A program made the translations under genes and the position numbers. From Deltaproteobacteria bacterium (GTDB lineage Bacteria > JADJOY01), in the NCBI GenBank assembly GCA_016713535.1, contig JADJOY010000021.1, positions 166,021 to 230,020 of the forward strand: a DNA stretch of 64,000 nt. The letters are read 5' to 3'. Positions 47,978 to 55,828 of this stretch are shown in pieces (the first letter of the stretch is position 1; each line of letters starts with the position of its first letter). The notes beneath the pieces are model-generated. The model saw only the letters and a program-made list of their open reading frames with translations. It was not told the origin of the DNA and ran no database searches.

Positions 47978-49088
47978 ATGGCTGAGATCGGCCGCAACGA
48001 GCCGTGTCCCTGTGGAAGCGGGAAAAAGTACAAAAAATGCTGCCTCGCGAACGACCAGGCACGCGCGCGCGAATGCGAGCCCAACGGCGCGCTCGTGCTC
48101 GAGCCCCCGAGCCTCGGTGCGCTCACGCAGCGGGTGGGCGGGAGCCTGACCCCGTACGTCTTCGCGAAGGAGGTCGAGGAATCCGAGGCGTTTGCGTCGC
48201 TACGACACACCGATCCAGCACGCGCCGCACGGCTGTGGACGCCGAGCCGGGTGGCGGCACTCGGAACGGATCAGATCCTGGCTCGCTTGCGCGAGCTGGG
48301 GATCGAGATGTCCCGCGAGCGCTTCGTGCCCCTCACCGCCGATCGCACCTCGGCGTGGACGATCTCCGAGCCCTGGCGTGCGACCGCGAACACGCCTTGG
48401 AAAGCGTTATCGAGAGAGGACGACGACTTTCTCGGCCTCGCGGCCTGCGAGCTGTGGAAGCGGTACTGCCCCGATCGGCCTTCGCAGGAGATGCTCGACG
48501 ACTGGATGCAGGAGGGCTACGACCTCGCGAGCGACGACGAGGCGGCCGCCTGCGAGCGCTGGATGGCGACGTGGGACGTGATCCGAGCACGGTTGCGCCC
48601 CGAGATGCGCACCTGTGACCAAGCGACCGCGGTGTTCCATGGCACCCAGTCGCTCTTCAACTGGGTCCAGGACCTGGCGCTCGCACCTGAACGCCGCGCA
48701 CGACGAGCCCCGATTCGCCGGCCTCGGCGTGCGTTTGTGCCGGCAGGTGCTGGATCAGTTTCCCGACGAGGACGAGGACTTTCACCTCGGCCTACGGGGG
48801 GATCTCGGGGAGCTTCTGTTCCTCGCCGGTCAGCACGCCGAAGGCGAGCGCGCCTTCCGGGAGCTCATCGCCGAATACCCGGACCGCAGCGTCGGGTACG
48901 CGAGGCTCGCCGAGATGCTCGGGCTCGGGATCCGACCCGGCGATCCGCCGCTCGACCGAGCCCAGGCCCTCGCCCTCCTCGAGCAAGCCGTCGCCCGGCC
49001 CGTCGACGACGCAGCGATCTGGGATCTCGAAACGCGACTCGACGACCTCCGCCAGATCACCGTGGACGAACCGACCGACGCCACCTGA
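47978..49088 (+). CDS. SEC-C zinc-motif/TPR protein, transposon cargo (one frameshift)
   Basis: It begins MAEIGRNEPCPCGSGKKYKKCC, a perfect SEC-C metal-binding motif, with GGAG before ATG 47978. A helical region follows to DQATAVFHGTQSLFNWVQDLAL. A single extra base near 48683 moves the frame; it continues HLNAAHDEPRFAGLGVRLCRQVLDQFPDEDEDFHLGLRGDLGELLFLAGQHAEGERAFRELIAEYPD, a TPR-like tail. The total is about 369 aa. It lies inside the transposon, divergent from the transposase with only 26 bases between start codons. SEC-C occurs in SecA and in many uncharacterised proteins; the function here is unknown. Confidence 0.8.
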
Positions 49089-49153
49089 CCCGCCCCGCTG
49101 CTCACGAGCGCGCACGCCTTCTCGGATTCACTGCACATCAACGCGCGCTGACA

Positions 49154-49159
49154 GCCGAG
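49154..49159. repeat. Right target-site duplication (GCCGAG)
   Basis: Identical to 44476-44481 and directly following the GACA end. Confidence 0.9.
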
Positions 49160-49387
49160 GAAACAGGTCGCGATGCCGACCGCGGCCTCGTCGACATACG
49201 CGAGGAAGACGACCGTCGTCGGATGAGCGCGCAGCGCGGGTACCAACTCTTCGAGCACGTCCCGGGAGAGCGGGCCCCCGTTCCCCATGACATCGAGGGC
49301 GTAGGCCGCCGTCATCTCCACGACTGCGCGCTGGTGCTCCGGGCGATCGAGCTGCGCTTGCACGATGACCGGCTCCGACGCTGGCAT
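49154..49387 (-). pseudogene. GNAT acetyltransferase, N-terminal half (split by transposon)
   Basis: From ATG 49387: MPASEPVIVQAQLDRPEHQRAVVEMT...VVFLAYVDEAAVGIATCFLG, 78 codons, then the transposon. The last residues FLG join FSTFAARPLINVHDLAVLPEYRG at 44475 to rebuild a normal GNAT fold. Beyond 49154 the frame continues only into transposon sequence. Confidence 0.9.
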
Positions 49388-49756
49388 TACCGAGGACTCC
49401 GCCTGACCGACGCAAGGCTCACCAGCGCCACTGACTATCACGGGCCCGAGCCGAGAGTCACCGCCGATGCCGGTAGCGCAAGCGACGAGTCCAACCGCCC
49501 CGCCGGCGGCGACGACCGTCACCCACCCAGAGCGAAGGGCCTGCTCGCTGCAAGAGGAGTGGCCGCCTCAAGGTCCTCGACCCGCTTGCCGAAGTCGTCC
49601 ATACGCTCGACCGGCACGAGGGCTCTACCTCCGTCGAGCGCCGCGTTCCCTCGCCCGTGAAGCAGGCCGCCGATGCCACCTGGGCGACGCGGCGACTGCC
49701 ACGCCCGGCGGGGTGGACTCTCCGCCGCATCGACGGCCGTCCAAGGAGCAGGCCCT
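49388..49756. other. Intergenic region without a clear gene
   Basis: A short minus-strand frame (MDDFGKRVEDLEAATPLAASRPFALGG) near 49530-49615 looks slightly protein-like but has no convincing start or partner. AGGAG at 49744 belongs to the next gene. Confidence 0.35.
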
Positions 49757-50830
49757 ATGAAGATCGGCCGGATGGCGCTGGTGCTTGCCCTCTCGTGCGC
49801 TGGCTCGAGCCTCGTCGGATGCTCGGGCGATGGCGCCAGCCCGGGAGGTGGATCGGCGATCGACTACTCCAAATCGCAGTATTGGCTTTCGCTTCCCTCG
49901 CCGGTCGACGCGCCGACCGGTGTCGACGTCTTCTACGTGTACCCGTCGGAGTACAGCGCGGGCGACTCCGGGCCTCGGCTTGCGCCGATCGACGATCCGA
50001 AGATGGCCGCCGGCGCGGCGCGCGCGTTTCAGTTGCAAGCCAGCGCGTTCGCCGACATCGGCAACGTTTATGCCCCCTACTACCGGCAGCTCGACGCGAT
50101 GTACGTGCTCGGTCTCTCCACGATCGGCGATATCTACGACGCCGAAGCGGGCGCGCCATTGGCCGATGTGACGGCGGCGTTCGACTACTACATCCAGAAC
50201 GACAACGACGGCCGTCCGTTCCTGCTGGTCTCGCACTCGCAGGGCTCGAGCGTCGTGGCGCTGCTGCTGCAGACCTACCTGGCCGCCAACCCGAGCGTCT
50301 ACGCGAGGATGATCGCGGCCTACTCGCCTGGGTGGTCCTTCACCACGGAATACTTCGCCGACAATCCGCACCTCAGGTTCGCCGAGGGGCCCGACGATAC
50401 CGGCGTCATCGTCTCCTACAACACGATGGCGGCCTCGTTCACCGGGCGTAACCCCGTGGTCTTCGACGGTGCGAAGGCCATCAACCCGATCCGTTGGACG
50501 ACCCGCAATGACCCCGCTCCCGCGAGCCAGAACCTCGGCTCGCTCGCGCTGGACCCGACCACGGGTCAGGTCGTGCTGCCCGTGCAGGCCACGCTCATGG
50601 ACTTCGCGGATGCGCGGATCGCTCGCATCGACCCAGCCACCAGCGCTCTCATGCCGGATTCGACCACGAACGTACTTCTCTGCGACGTCGATCCGAGCTC
50701 GCCGTATCCGATCCCCGTCAGTCCAGGTCTCTCGCCGGGCTTCTTCCACAACTACGATTACCCCTTCTATTACGCCGATCTGAAGGCCAACGCGCGCAAC
50801 CGAGTCGCTCGCTACTTGAACCATCAATGA
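49757..50830 (+). CDS. DUF3089 lipase-like lipoprotein
   Basis: A 357-aa lipoprotein from ATG 49757, with AGGAG upstream. Lipobox: GSSLVGC. The DUF3089 alpha/beta-hydrolase core contains VDVFYVYPSEY, the region NVYAPYYRQLDAMYVLG and the nucleophile elbow SHSQGS (GHSQG variant). A later histidine (FFHNYDYPFYYADLKANARNRVARYL) suits the triad. Probably a surface or periplasmic esterase; substrate unknown. Confidence 0.85.
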   Translation: MKIGRMALVLALSCAGSSLVGCSGDGASPGGGSAIDYSKSQYWLSLPSPVDAPTGVDVFYVYPSEYSAGDSGPRLAPIDDPKMAAGAARAFQLQASAFADIGNVYAPYYRQLDAMYVLGLSTIGDIYDAEAGAPLADVTAAFDYYIQNDNDGRPFLLVSHSQGSSVVALLLQTYLAANPSVYARMIAAYSPGWSFTTEYFADNPHLRFAEGPDDTGVIVSYNTMAASFTGRNPVVFDGAKAINPIRWTTRNDPAPASQNLGSLALDPTTGQVVLPVQATLMDFADARIARIDPATSALMPDSTTNVLLCDVDPSSPYPIPVSPGLSPGFFHNYDYPFYYADLKANARNRVARYLNHQ

Positions 50831-50956
50831 CGCGGATGCGCGGACGGGGGCGTCGGAAAGGCGTTCGAGACCCTCGTCGGAGTCCCTGAGTGGCCAGACG
50901 ACAGGGCCACGGCCGCGGCTGCGCCGGGGGATGGAACCCCCGTCGCTACGACGGTT

Positions 50957-51016
50957 TTCGTAGCGGGGGGGTCCGTCCCCCCGCGGCGCTTCGCTCTCTC
51001 TCGATTCCTTCACAGG
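50957..51016. repeat. Family-C repeat, copy 2
   Basis: TCGTAGCGGGGGGGTCCGTC, then CCCCGCGGCGCTTCGCTC and CTTCACAGGCTC, matching 37816-37880 in the same orientation. It lies downstream of the DUF3089 gene. Confidence 0.6.
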
Positions 51017-51199
51017 CTCGCCACGCCACGCCACCACGGGCTCGAGCGCACGGGCACCGGGCGGGCTCGCGGGAGCGCGCGAGCGCGGTGGCGGCCGGGA
51101 CTCCATCGTCGACGACGAAGGTGATTCCCACGGCTGACCGAGAGAATGAGCGCGGGTGATGCGATGTGCGGTCTGTCGGAATCGTCCACGCCGGCTGTA

Positions 51200-51437
51200 T
51201 CAAGAGAGGCCCGCCGCCAGCCAGGCAAGAAGGGAGGCGGCTTGCGTCCGGCGCGAAACCGCGAAGGCGGCGATGGCGAAGACGCCCGAAACCGCTGCGC
51301 AACGGTGAGCGATGGCCGAGCTCTCCGTGCTCGGGTTACCCGTGCCCCAGACCATGCACGCCGTCAGCGATTCGCGGCGCGACCGCAGCGATGACCGCAG
51401 CGAGAGCGGCAGCATGAATGGGTGCGGCCCGTTTCAT
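51200..51437 (-). CDS. Possible small membrane protein beyond last attC (frameshifted)
   Basis: ATG 51437 opens MKRAAPIHAAALAAVIAAVAPRIADGV, a hydrophobic leader, directly after the last attC-like site. The frame closes early. A neighbouring frame continues STESSAIAHRCAAVSGVFAIAAFAVSRRTQAASLLAWLAAGLS with two membrane-like segments. This could be one more cassette gene with an indel, or chromosomal flank. Confidence 0.3.
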
Positions 51438-51450
51438 CCGCTGTGAGGGC

Positions 51451-51537
51451 GATCGCAGAGCTCACCTGCGGCGCCTCTCCTCCGACGTGTCGCCGTGCAC
51501 GACCCGTCCCGCGCGCCGGTCAGGTGCAGCGGCAGGA
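51451..51537 (-). repeat. attC-like site (distal, degenerate)
   Basis: In cassette orientation CCGCTGCACCTGACC ... GCGCCGCAGGTGAGC. The outer AAC/GTT boxes are lost. Confidence 0.6.
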
Positions 51538-51548
51538 TCCACCGGGGC

Positions 51549-51806
51549 CTACTTCCGACCCGGGTTGGCCTCGTTCCACGCACGTTCAGCTTCGCGACAC
51601 CGCGGGCAATAGCGCACCGCGGCCTTCCGATCTTCCAAGCTGACGACGCAGCCGCCCAGGACGAACGACCTCGAATTTGGGAAGAGCCTTTTCCGCGCCT
51701 TCAGGTATGCCCGGTCGAAGCGGATCAATCCGTACGCGATCGGAGCCTCGCCCTCTACGAGCGCGACGCGATGAACGCTACATGTCCCGAAGAGCTCGCG
51801 AAGCAT
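51549..51806 (-). CDS. Cassette gene: small cysteine-containing protein
   Basis: An 85-aa protein from ATG 51806: MLRELFGTCSVHRVALVEGEAPIAYGLIRFDRAYLKARKRLFPNSRSFVLGGCVV...VRYCPRCREAERAW. The C8/H11 and CPRC pairs suggest zinc binding. I have a weak memory of similar uncharacterised small proteins but no name. It is the last confident cassette, followed by the degenerate attC. Function unknown. Confidence 0.65.
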   Translation of the reverse strand: MLRELFGTCSVHRVALVEGEAPIAYGLIRFDRAYLKARKRLFPNSRSFVLGGCVVSLEDRKAAVRYCPRCREAERAWNEANPGRK

Positions 51807-51925
51807 GGCGAGGGTCCTACGTAAAGTTGAGTTGTGGGCGCGGAGTCCAGGAGATCCCGGGCAGGTCAGAATGGTGGATCGGCCACGCTCTTGATGATGA
51901 CCAGCTCCGCGAACGATGCGGCCAG

Positions 51926-52510
51926 CTACCTTCTGACGGGCACGTCGAACACAGGCTCTTCGGAGCCATCCTGCAACGGAACGACGACATTCAGCTGCCA
52001 CTGCACGCCACTGCCAGTACGGTCCATCTGCGTCGGCTCGCCGTAGGCGGGTAGCGGCAGCTCGAGCGCGAAACCGACTTGCGGTTGGATCATCGCCGTG
52101 GAGGTGGTCCACGTCCTCTCCCACAGGGTCTCGATGTTGCCGCGCGCCGATGCCCGAGTGTTGCGGGACATCCTGATGCAGCGTACCCGGCAGGTCAGTT
52201 CTGCTGTTGGGCTGCGGCTTCGGGTGGGAAACAACGTGGCTGAGAGCGGGTGGCCGAGTACGCCGCCTTCGTCAGGAAGTTCCAGCTGCCAGGACCCGCG
52301 CACAACGATTCGCAGGAGCGCGCGCAACCCGAAATAGCCGAGCAGCAGTCCTACGAGCAGGAAGGGTGTCATGAACGCGTAGACGAACCAGCGATCGCGC
52401 CCATCCTGACGCATCAGATGGAGGTAGATCGAGGGAAGCGCCAGCGTTGGCAACGAGGCCACCGTCATACCCAGCCACATCCAAGGCGCGTGCGATTTGA
52501 TTCTCACCAT
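51926..52510 (-). CDS. Cassette gene: DUF3592-like membrane protein
   Basis: A 194-aa protein with GGGAG five bases before ATG 52510. Two transmembrane helices (WLGMTVASLPTLALPSIYLHL; FVYAFMTPFLLVGLLLGYFGL) frame an extracytoplasmic domain. The C-terminal PLPAYGEPTQMDRTGSGVQWQLNVVVPLQDGSEEPVFDVPV resembles DUF3592-type proteins. It lies between attC at 52538 and the 85-aa cassette gene; no clear attC is visible between those two genes. Confidence 0.65.
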   Translation of the reverse strand: MVRIKSHAPWMWLGMTVASLPTLALPSIYLHLMRQDGRDRWFVYAFMTPFLLVGLLLGYFGLRALLRIVVRGSWQLELPDEGGVLGHPLSATLFPTRSRSPTAELTCRVRCIRMSRNTRASARGNIETLWERTWTTSTAMIQPQVGFALELPLPAYGEPTQMDRTGSGVQWQLNVVVPLQDGSEEPVFDVPVRR

Positions 52511-52537
52511 AAACTCCCGGGAACGGTGGATTGCGGC

Positions 52538-52630
52538 GCCTAACGCCGCGTTCAGCAGCGCGCTATCGGACGCCGATCGTACGGAGAGGATTCCACCGGA
52601 AGCGCGTCTGCTGGCACGCGAGGTTATGGC
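52538..52630 (-). repeat. attC-like site
   Basis: In cassette orientation GCCATAACC ... GCGTGCCAGCAGACGCGC ... GCGCTGCTGAACGCGGCGTTAGGC. AAC and GTTAGGC boxes fit the attC consensus. Confidence 0.7.
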
Positions 52631-53002
52631 TCACCAGGGAAACTTCCGCACGAGCTGTGCCGCGCGGTCGCGGAATGACCGGAACCTGTCCCAACCTTCC
52701 TGCGATGGCCGTTCAAGATCAAGGAATTTACCCGTGGTCCAGTCAAGCACGGACCAAGCATTGGGGCTTGCAACAGCGACCAGTGCCTGAATGGCAAATC
52801 CGCTGCCTCGCGCGTGCACCATCATGTGCTCGATAGTGTCATCTCGGCCGATGTTGAATTCGAGCGAAAAACCGTCGCCTCGATAGAAGCCGCAGACTGG
52901 GTCGGACCAATCCACGCCGCGTAGGGAAGCACTGATGCGATTCCGGACGGCACTGGCATTGCCGGGAGAGGGCCACCGGGGTGTGGGGTGTACCCTCGGC
53001 AA
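52631..53002 (-). CDS. Cassette gene: small globular protein, 5' end uncertain
   Basis: The conserved part reads LRGVDWSDPVCGFYRGDGFSLEFNIGRDDTIEHMMVHARGSG...NAWSVLDWTTGKFLDLERPSQEGWDRF, a pattern I associate with an unnamed family of small proteins often found singly in genomes. No ATG is available; a TTG at 53002 is the nearest start. An ISL3 element lies just upstream at 53152. In silico excision joins a GTG at 54650 to an open frame reaching this region one frame off, so the original 5' part may have been interrupted by the IS. Confidence 0.5.
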   Translation of the reverse strand: MPRVHPTPRWPSPGNASAVRNRISASLRGVDWSDPVCGFYRGDGFSLEFNIGRDDTIEHMMVHARGSGFAIQALVAVASPNAWSVLDWTTGKFLDLERPSQEGWDRFRSFRDRAAQLVRKFPW

Positions 53003-53143
53003 GGCGCGAGCCGCCGCCGACACCTCCCAAGCTGCGCGGCAAGCGGCTACGCGAGTTAGCCAGCTGCTGCCCGTTCGCCCCTTCGCTGAGGTCAAGATTG
53101 GTCTCGCTACCGAGACGCAACCCCCGGCCCTCGTTCGGAGCGA

Positions 53144-53151
53144 GGTGAAAT
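53144..53151. repeat. ISL3 left target-site duplication (GGTGAAAT)
   Basis: The same octamer GGTGAAAT follows the right end at 54617-54624; 8 bp is the usual size for ISL3. Confidence 0.92.
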
Positions 53152-54616
53152 GGCTCTTCCGGGAGTGGGGGGGGGGTGAGCAGGCCGGTGGGGCCCGGGC
53201 GGCGTGGGCCCCGCTCGGGTCGTGAGAGACACTGACCTCTACGCCCAATTCTCGGGAGTTCGCGACCCCTGACCGTGAGCGAGGTCCACTCGACATGCCC
53301 GCCAAGCGGGTCGAGGTCACGCTGGAGCACCGGGCCGGGGCGGCGCTGCACTGCCCGGAGCGGGCCACGTGCCCGGGCTACGACGCGAAGCCGCGCCGGT
53401 GGCGCCATCTCGACACGTGCCAATTCCGAGACGATGCTCATCGCGGACGTGCCGCGCAGCAACTGCCCCGAGCACGGGCCGCTTCAGGTCACCGTGCCGT
53501 GGGCGGAAGCTGGCTCTCGCTTCACCGCGCTGTTCGAGGCGCTGGTGATCGACTGGCTGCACGAGGCGAGCCTGAGCGGCGTCGCGCGACAGGTCCGCAT
53601 CACCTGGGACGAGGCTGACGGCATTCAGACGCGCGCGGTGCGGCGCGGGCTCGCGCGCCGGGAGCGCAGGCTGCCGACGCGCATCGGAGTCGACGAGACC
53701 TCGTTCCAGAAGCGGCACGAGTACGTCACGGTCGTGATCGATCAGGTCGCAGGCGACGTCGTGCACGTCGCGGACGACCGCAAGCGAGCGAGCCTGGAGA
53801 CCTACCTCGCGGGCCATTCGGTCGAGGAACGGGCCGCCGTCGAGACCGTCGCGATGGACATGCACCAGCCCTACATCCAGGCCGTGAAGGCCACGATCCC
53901 GTTGGCCGCGCTCAAGATCTGCTTCGACAAGTTCCACGTGGCGAGCCACCTGGGCCAGGCGGTGGACCGAGTGCGGCGCGAGGAGAACCGCGCGTTGCTC
54001 GAGGAGGGCGACGGCCGCCTGAAGCGAACCAAGTACTTGTGGCTCACGCACCCGGCGAACCTGACCGACGAGCGATGGGCATCGTTCGCAAAGCTGCGCG
54101 AGAGCGCCTCTCAGGACGGCTCCGCGCGTGGGCGATCAAGGAGCTGGCGATGGAGCTCTGGCGCTCGCCGGGGGGGCGCCCCCGCCGGCGGGCGCGGGAG
54201 CCCCGCCCCCGGAACGTCCGCACCCAGGCTCACCCTTCCCCTGGGCGCCTCGCCAATCGCGGCTGCCCCGCAGCTCCCGGCCCCTGGCCTGGTTCCCTAC
54301 CGCTCGCGTGGGGCGCGCGCGCCTGGAAGCGCTGGCTCGGCTGGGCGCTGCGGAGCCGGCTGGACCCGGTGATTCGGGTCGCGCGGATGATTCGCGCTCA
54401 CCAGCTCGGCATCCTCAACGCGATGGTGCACGGGGTGACGAACGCGCGCTCCGAAGGCATCAACGCGAAGATCCAGTGGATCAAGTACACGTCGCGAGGA
54501 TTCCGTAACCGCGAGCGCTTCCGCGACGCGATTTACTTTCACCTCGGTGGCCTCGACCTCTACCCCGCGGGGATCACGCGCTGATAGGGGTTACCCACAC
54601 GAAAGCCGGAAGCGCC
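53152..54616 (+). mobile_element. ISL3 family insertion sequence
   Basis: A 1,465-bp element with inverted ends GGCTCTTCCGG (left) and GGCGCTTCCGG (right, inward), 10 of 11 identical. It is flanked by an exact 8-bp duplication. It contains one transposase gene on the plus strand, opposite to the surrounding cassettes. It lies inside the integron array. Confidence 0.92.
53222..54584 (+). pseudogene. ISL3 transposase (multiple frameshifts and an internal insert)
   Basis: A GTG at 53222 opens VRDTDLYAQFSGVRDP, then successive frames carry MPAKRVEVTLEHRAGAALHCP, CPEHGPLQVTVPWAEAGSRFTALFEALVIDWL, RIGVDETSFQKRHEYVTVVID, FDKFHVASHLGQAVDRVRREE, IKELAMELW and LNAMVHGVTNARSEGINAKIQ...GFRNRERFRDAIYFHLGGLDLYP. 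These are ISL3 signatures including the DDE residues. At least four frame changes occur (near 53272, 53290, 53430 and 54095). About 150 bases of GC-rich sequence (54163-54315) interrupt the conserved region after MELW. Whether it is truly dead is uncertain given other indels in this sequence. Confidence 0.8.
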
Positions 54617-54624
54617 GGTGAAAT
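54617..54624. repeat. ISL3 right target-site duplication (GGTGAAAT)
   Basis: Exact copy of 53144-53151. Confidence 0.92.
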
Positions 54625-54736
54625 GTGGCTGTTACCTCGATACATCGCACGCTCATCTGCTTCTATCCGATTGTAGACGTTGGCATTGTGAATCGCTCAG
54701 AGCCATCTGACCGCCGGTCTCGACGCAGAATTAACT

Positions 54737-55009
54737 TCATAAGTTACGCATCGGTGATTCCCGATCATTGAGCTTTGATCGAAGTGCTTGGGTTTGCCGC
54801 AACTCTTTAATAGTCGATGCCGAAACTAGTCCCAGGACCACAGGCGTAGCCCATGGCGATAGGAAATGCGCGAGTGAAGCGCACGCGACGCCGACGACCA
54901 GGGCCGCTGCAGGCGCAGAGCCGTTGCTCTCGGCCGCTTTATGCGCGGCCCAGGATGTCACTAACAAGGTCCCCAGAGATCCGATTAGAAAGTGAAGTAG
55001 CGCATTCAT
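54737..55009 (-). CDS. Cassette gene: small membrane protein
   Basis: A 90-aa protein, MNALLHFLIGSLGTLLVTSWAAHKAAES, with three hydrophobic stretches (the first helix; AAALVVGVACASLAHFLS; PWATPVVLGLVSAS). No family recognised. It is preceded by the attC-like site at 55028. Its own downstream attC is not clear because the ISL3 element begins soon after. Confidence 0.6.
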   Translation of the reverse strand: MNALLHFLIGSLGTLLVTSWAAHKAAESNGSAPAAALVVGVACASLAHFLSPWATPVVLGLVSASTIKELRQTQALRSKLNDRESPMRNL

Positions 55010-55027
55010 CGTAACGGTTCCCAGACA

Positions 55028-55083
55028 CCTAACGCAGAACTCAGCCGCCAGCCCAGCTGGTCGGCTGCAGTGGTGTGTTGAGC
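55028..55083 (-). repeat. attC-like site
   Basis: In cassette orientation GCTCAACACACCACTGCAGCC ... GGCGGCTGAGTTCTGCGTTAGG. Short form, with CAAC and GTTAGG boxes and complementary inner arms. Confidence 0.72.
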
Positions 55084-55087
55084 AGAG

Positions 55088-55372
55088 TCACGGCCACGCC
55101 GCATCATCGAACGGAATCGGTCCAGCAACGCTAAGCGCATGGATGCACCAACCGATGCACGCCGCCGATATGAGGGCGGCGGCGTGCAGGTACAGCCGAG
55201 CATGGAGAGACGTCTCCAGATCCCGAGGCCGGAAGACTGCTGCAAGGAAGCCGAGGCCAGCGGGCATGAGCAGAAACGCTGCAAGAGCGAACCGAGGAAA
55301 GAGTGCGAGAAGAGGAGCGCCGGCCAGCACGACAAGCATCTCGAGTCCATAGAGGATACGACGACGGAGCAC
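55088..55372 (-). CDS. Cassette gene: small membrane protein
   Basis: A 94-aa protein from a GTG at 55372 (a TTG at 55390 lies in the attC and is less likely). Two to three hydrophobic segments: EMLVVLAGAPLLALFPRFALAAFLLMPAGLGFLAAVF and LYLHAAALISAACIGWCIHAL. No family recognised. It is flanked by attC-like sites at 55385 and 55028. Confidence 0.6.
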   Translation of the reverse strand: MLRRRILYGLEMLVVLAGAPLLALFPRFALAAFLLMPAGLGFLAAVFRPRDLETSLHARLYLHAAALISAACIGWCIHALSVAGPIPFDDAAWP

Positions 55373-55384
55373 GGCTCTTCTTCT

Positions 55385-55475
55385 GCTCAACGCCGCGCTA
55401 ACCTGCGGCCCCGGAATACGACGAGATCAAGACGGGCCCATCCCGCGTGCCGTCAGCTTCAGCCACGAGTTGGAC
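55385..55475 (-). repeat. attC-like site
   Basis: In cassette orientation GTCCAACTCGTGGCTGAAGC TGACGGCACGCGGG ... GGCCGCAGGTTAGCGCGGCGTTGAGC. Core shared with the site at 55736. Confidence 0.8.
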
Positions 55476-55477
55476 GA

Positions 55478-55732
55478 TCATTTCTCGACACCTGGTGCGT
55501 CGCCTTCATAGTCGCCGGCGACGCGCTGGCGAGCCGCTTCGAGCAGGGCGTTGTAGTCAGGCATGAATGGCTCGACCAGTGCTTTGTCGAGCTGAGCAGA
55601 GACGCGAGAGAAGGCAACGAACTCAGCGTTGTTCGTGAGCCGGAAACGATCGGTATCTTGAAACCGAGCGAAGAACTCAAAGAGAACGAGAGCCTCGTCG
55701 CGGGATAGATGTAGCGTGATTCGATCACTCAT
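55478..55732 (-). CDS. Cassette gene: small helical protein
   Basis: An 84-aa protein from ATG 55732: MSDRITLHLSRDEALVLFEFFARFQDTDRFRLTNNAEFVAFSRVSAQLDKALVEPF. It is amphipathic and helix-rich. No family recognised. Its stop directly abuts the attC at 55385-55475, as in typical cassettes. Confidence 0.65.
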   Translation of the reverse strand: MSDRITLHLSRDEALVLFEFFARFQDTDRFRLTNNAEFVAFSRVSAQLDKALVEPFMPDYNALLEAARQRVAGDYEGDAPGVEK

Positions 55733-55735
55733 GTC

Positions 55736-55828
55736 GTCCAACGCCCCGCTCACCTGCGGCCACGGACTACCTTGGGTTTGACCGCGAGCGCAACCCCGCG
55801 TGCCGTCAGGTGCAGCGGATAGTTAGCC
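55736..55828 (-). repeat. attC-like site
   Basis: In cassette orientation GGCTAACTATCCGCTGCACC TGACGGCACGCGGGG ... GGCCGCAGGTGAGCGGGGCG TTGGAC. GGCTAAC and GTTGGAC boxes fit R'' and R'. The TAA stop of the upstream gene lies in the first box. Confidence 0.85.

Larger units (their letters stand above)
44482..49153. mobile_element. 4,672-bp transposon: Zn-DD35E transposase, AAA+ ATPase, small protein, SEC-C cargo
   Basis: The element has TGTC...GACA ends: left inward TGTCGCCGCGCG, right inward TGTCAGCGCGCG. A 6-bp duplication GCCGAG flanks it and it disrupts a GNAT gene. TGCAGTG motifs recur near both ends (two at the left, about 44501 and 44525; one at the right, about 49130), probably transposase sites. 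Genes: transposase-ATPase-small protein in one minus-strand operon with 4-base overlaps, and a divergent SEC-C/TPR gene. The rve transposase plus AAA+ partner recalls TniA/TniB and Mu, but those give 5-bp duplications and no zinc-domain fusion. Autonomy and mobility are inferred. Confidence 0.92.

Noticed and set aside
51807-51925. Possible attC between the 85-aa and 194-aa cassette genes
   Set aside because: Position is right but no core or GTT/AAC boxes are recognisable by eye; a covariance search could change this.
54650-54736. Possible attC after the 90-aa cassette gene
   Set aside because: AAC-like boxes occur, but I could not pair the inner arms convincingly; the ISL3 insertion nearby may have altered it.
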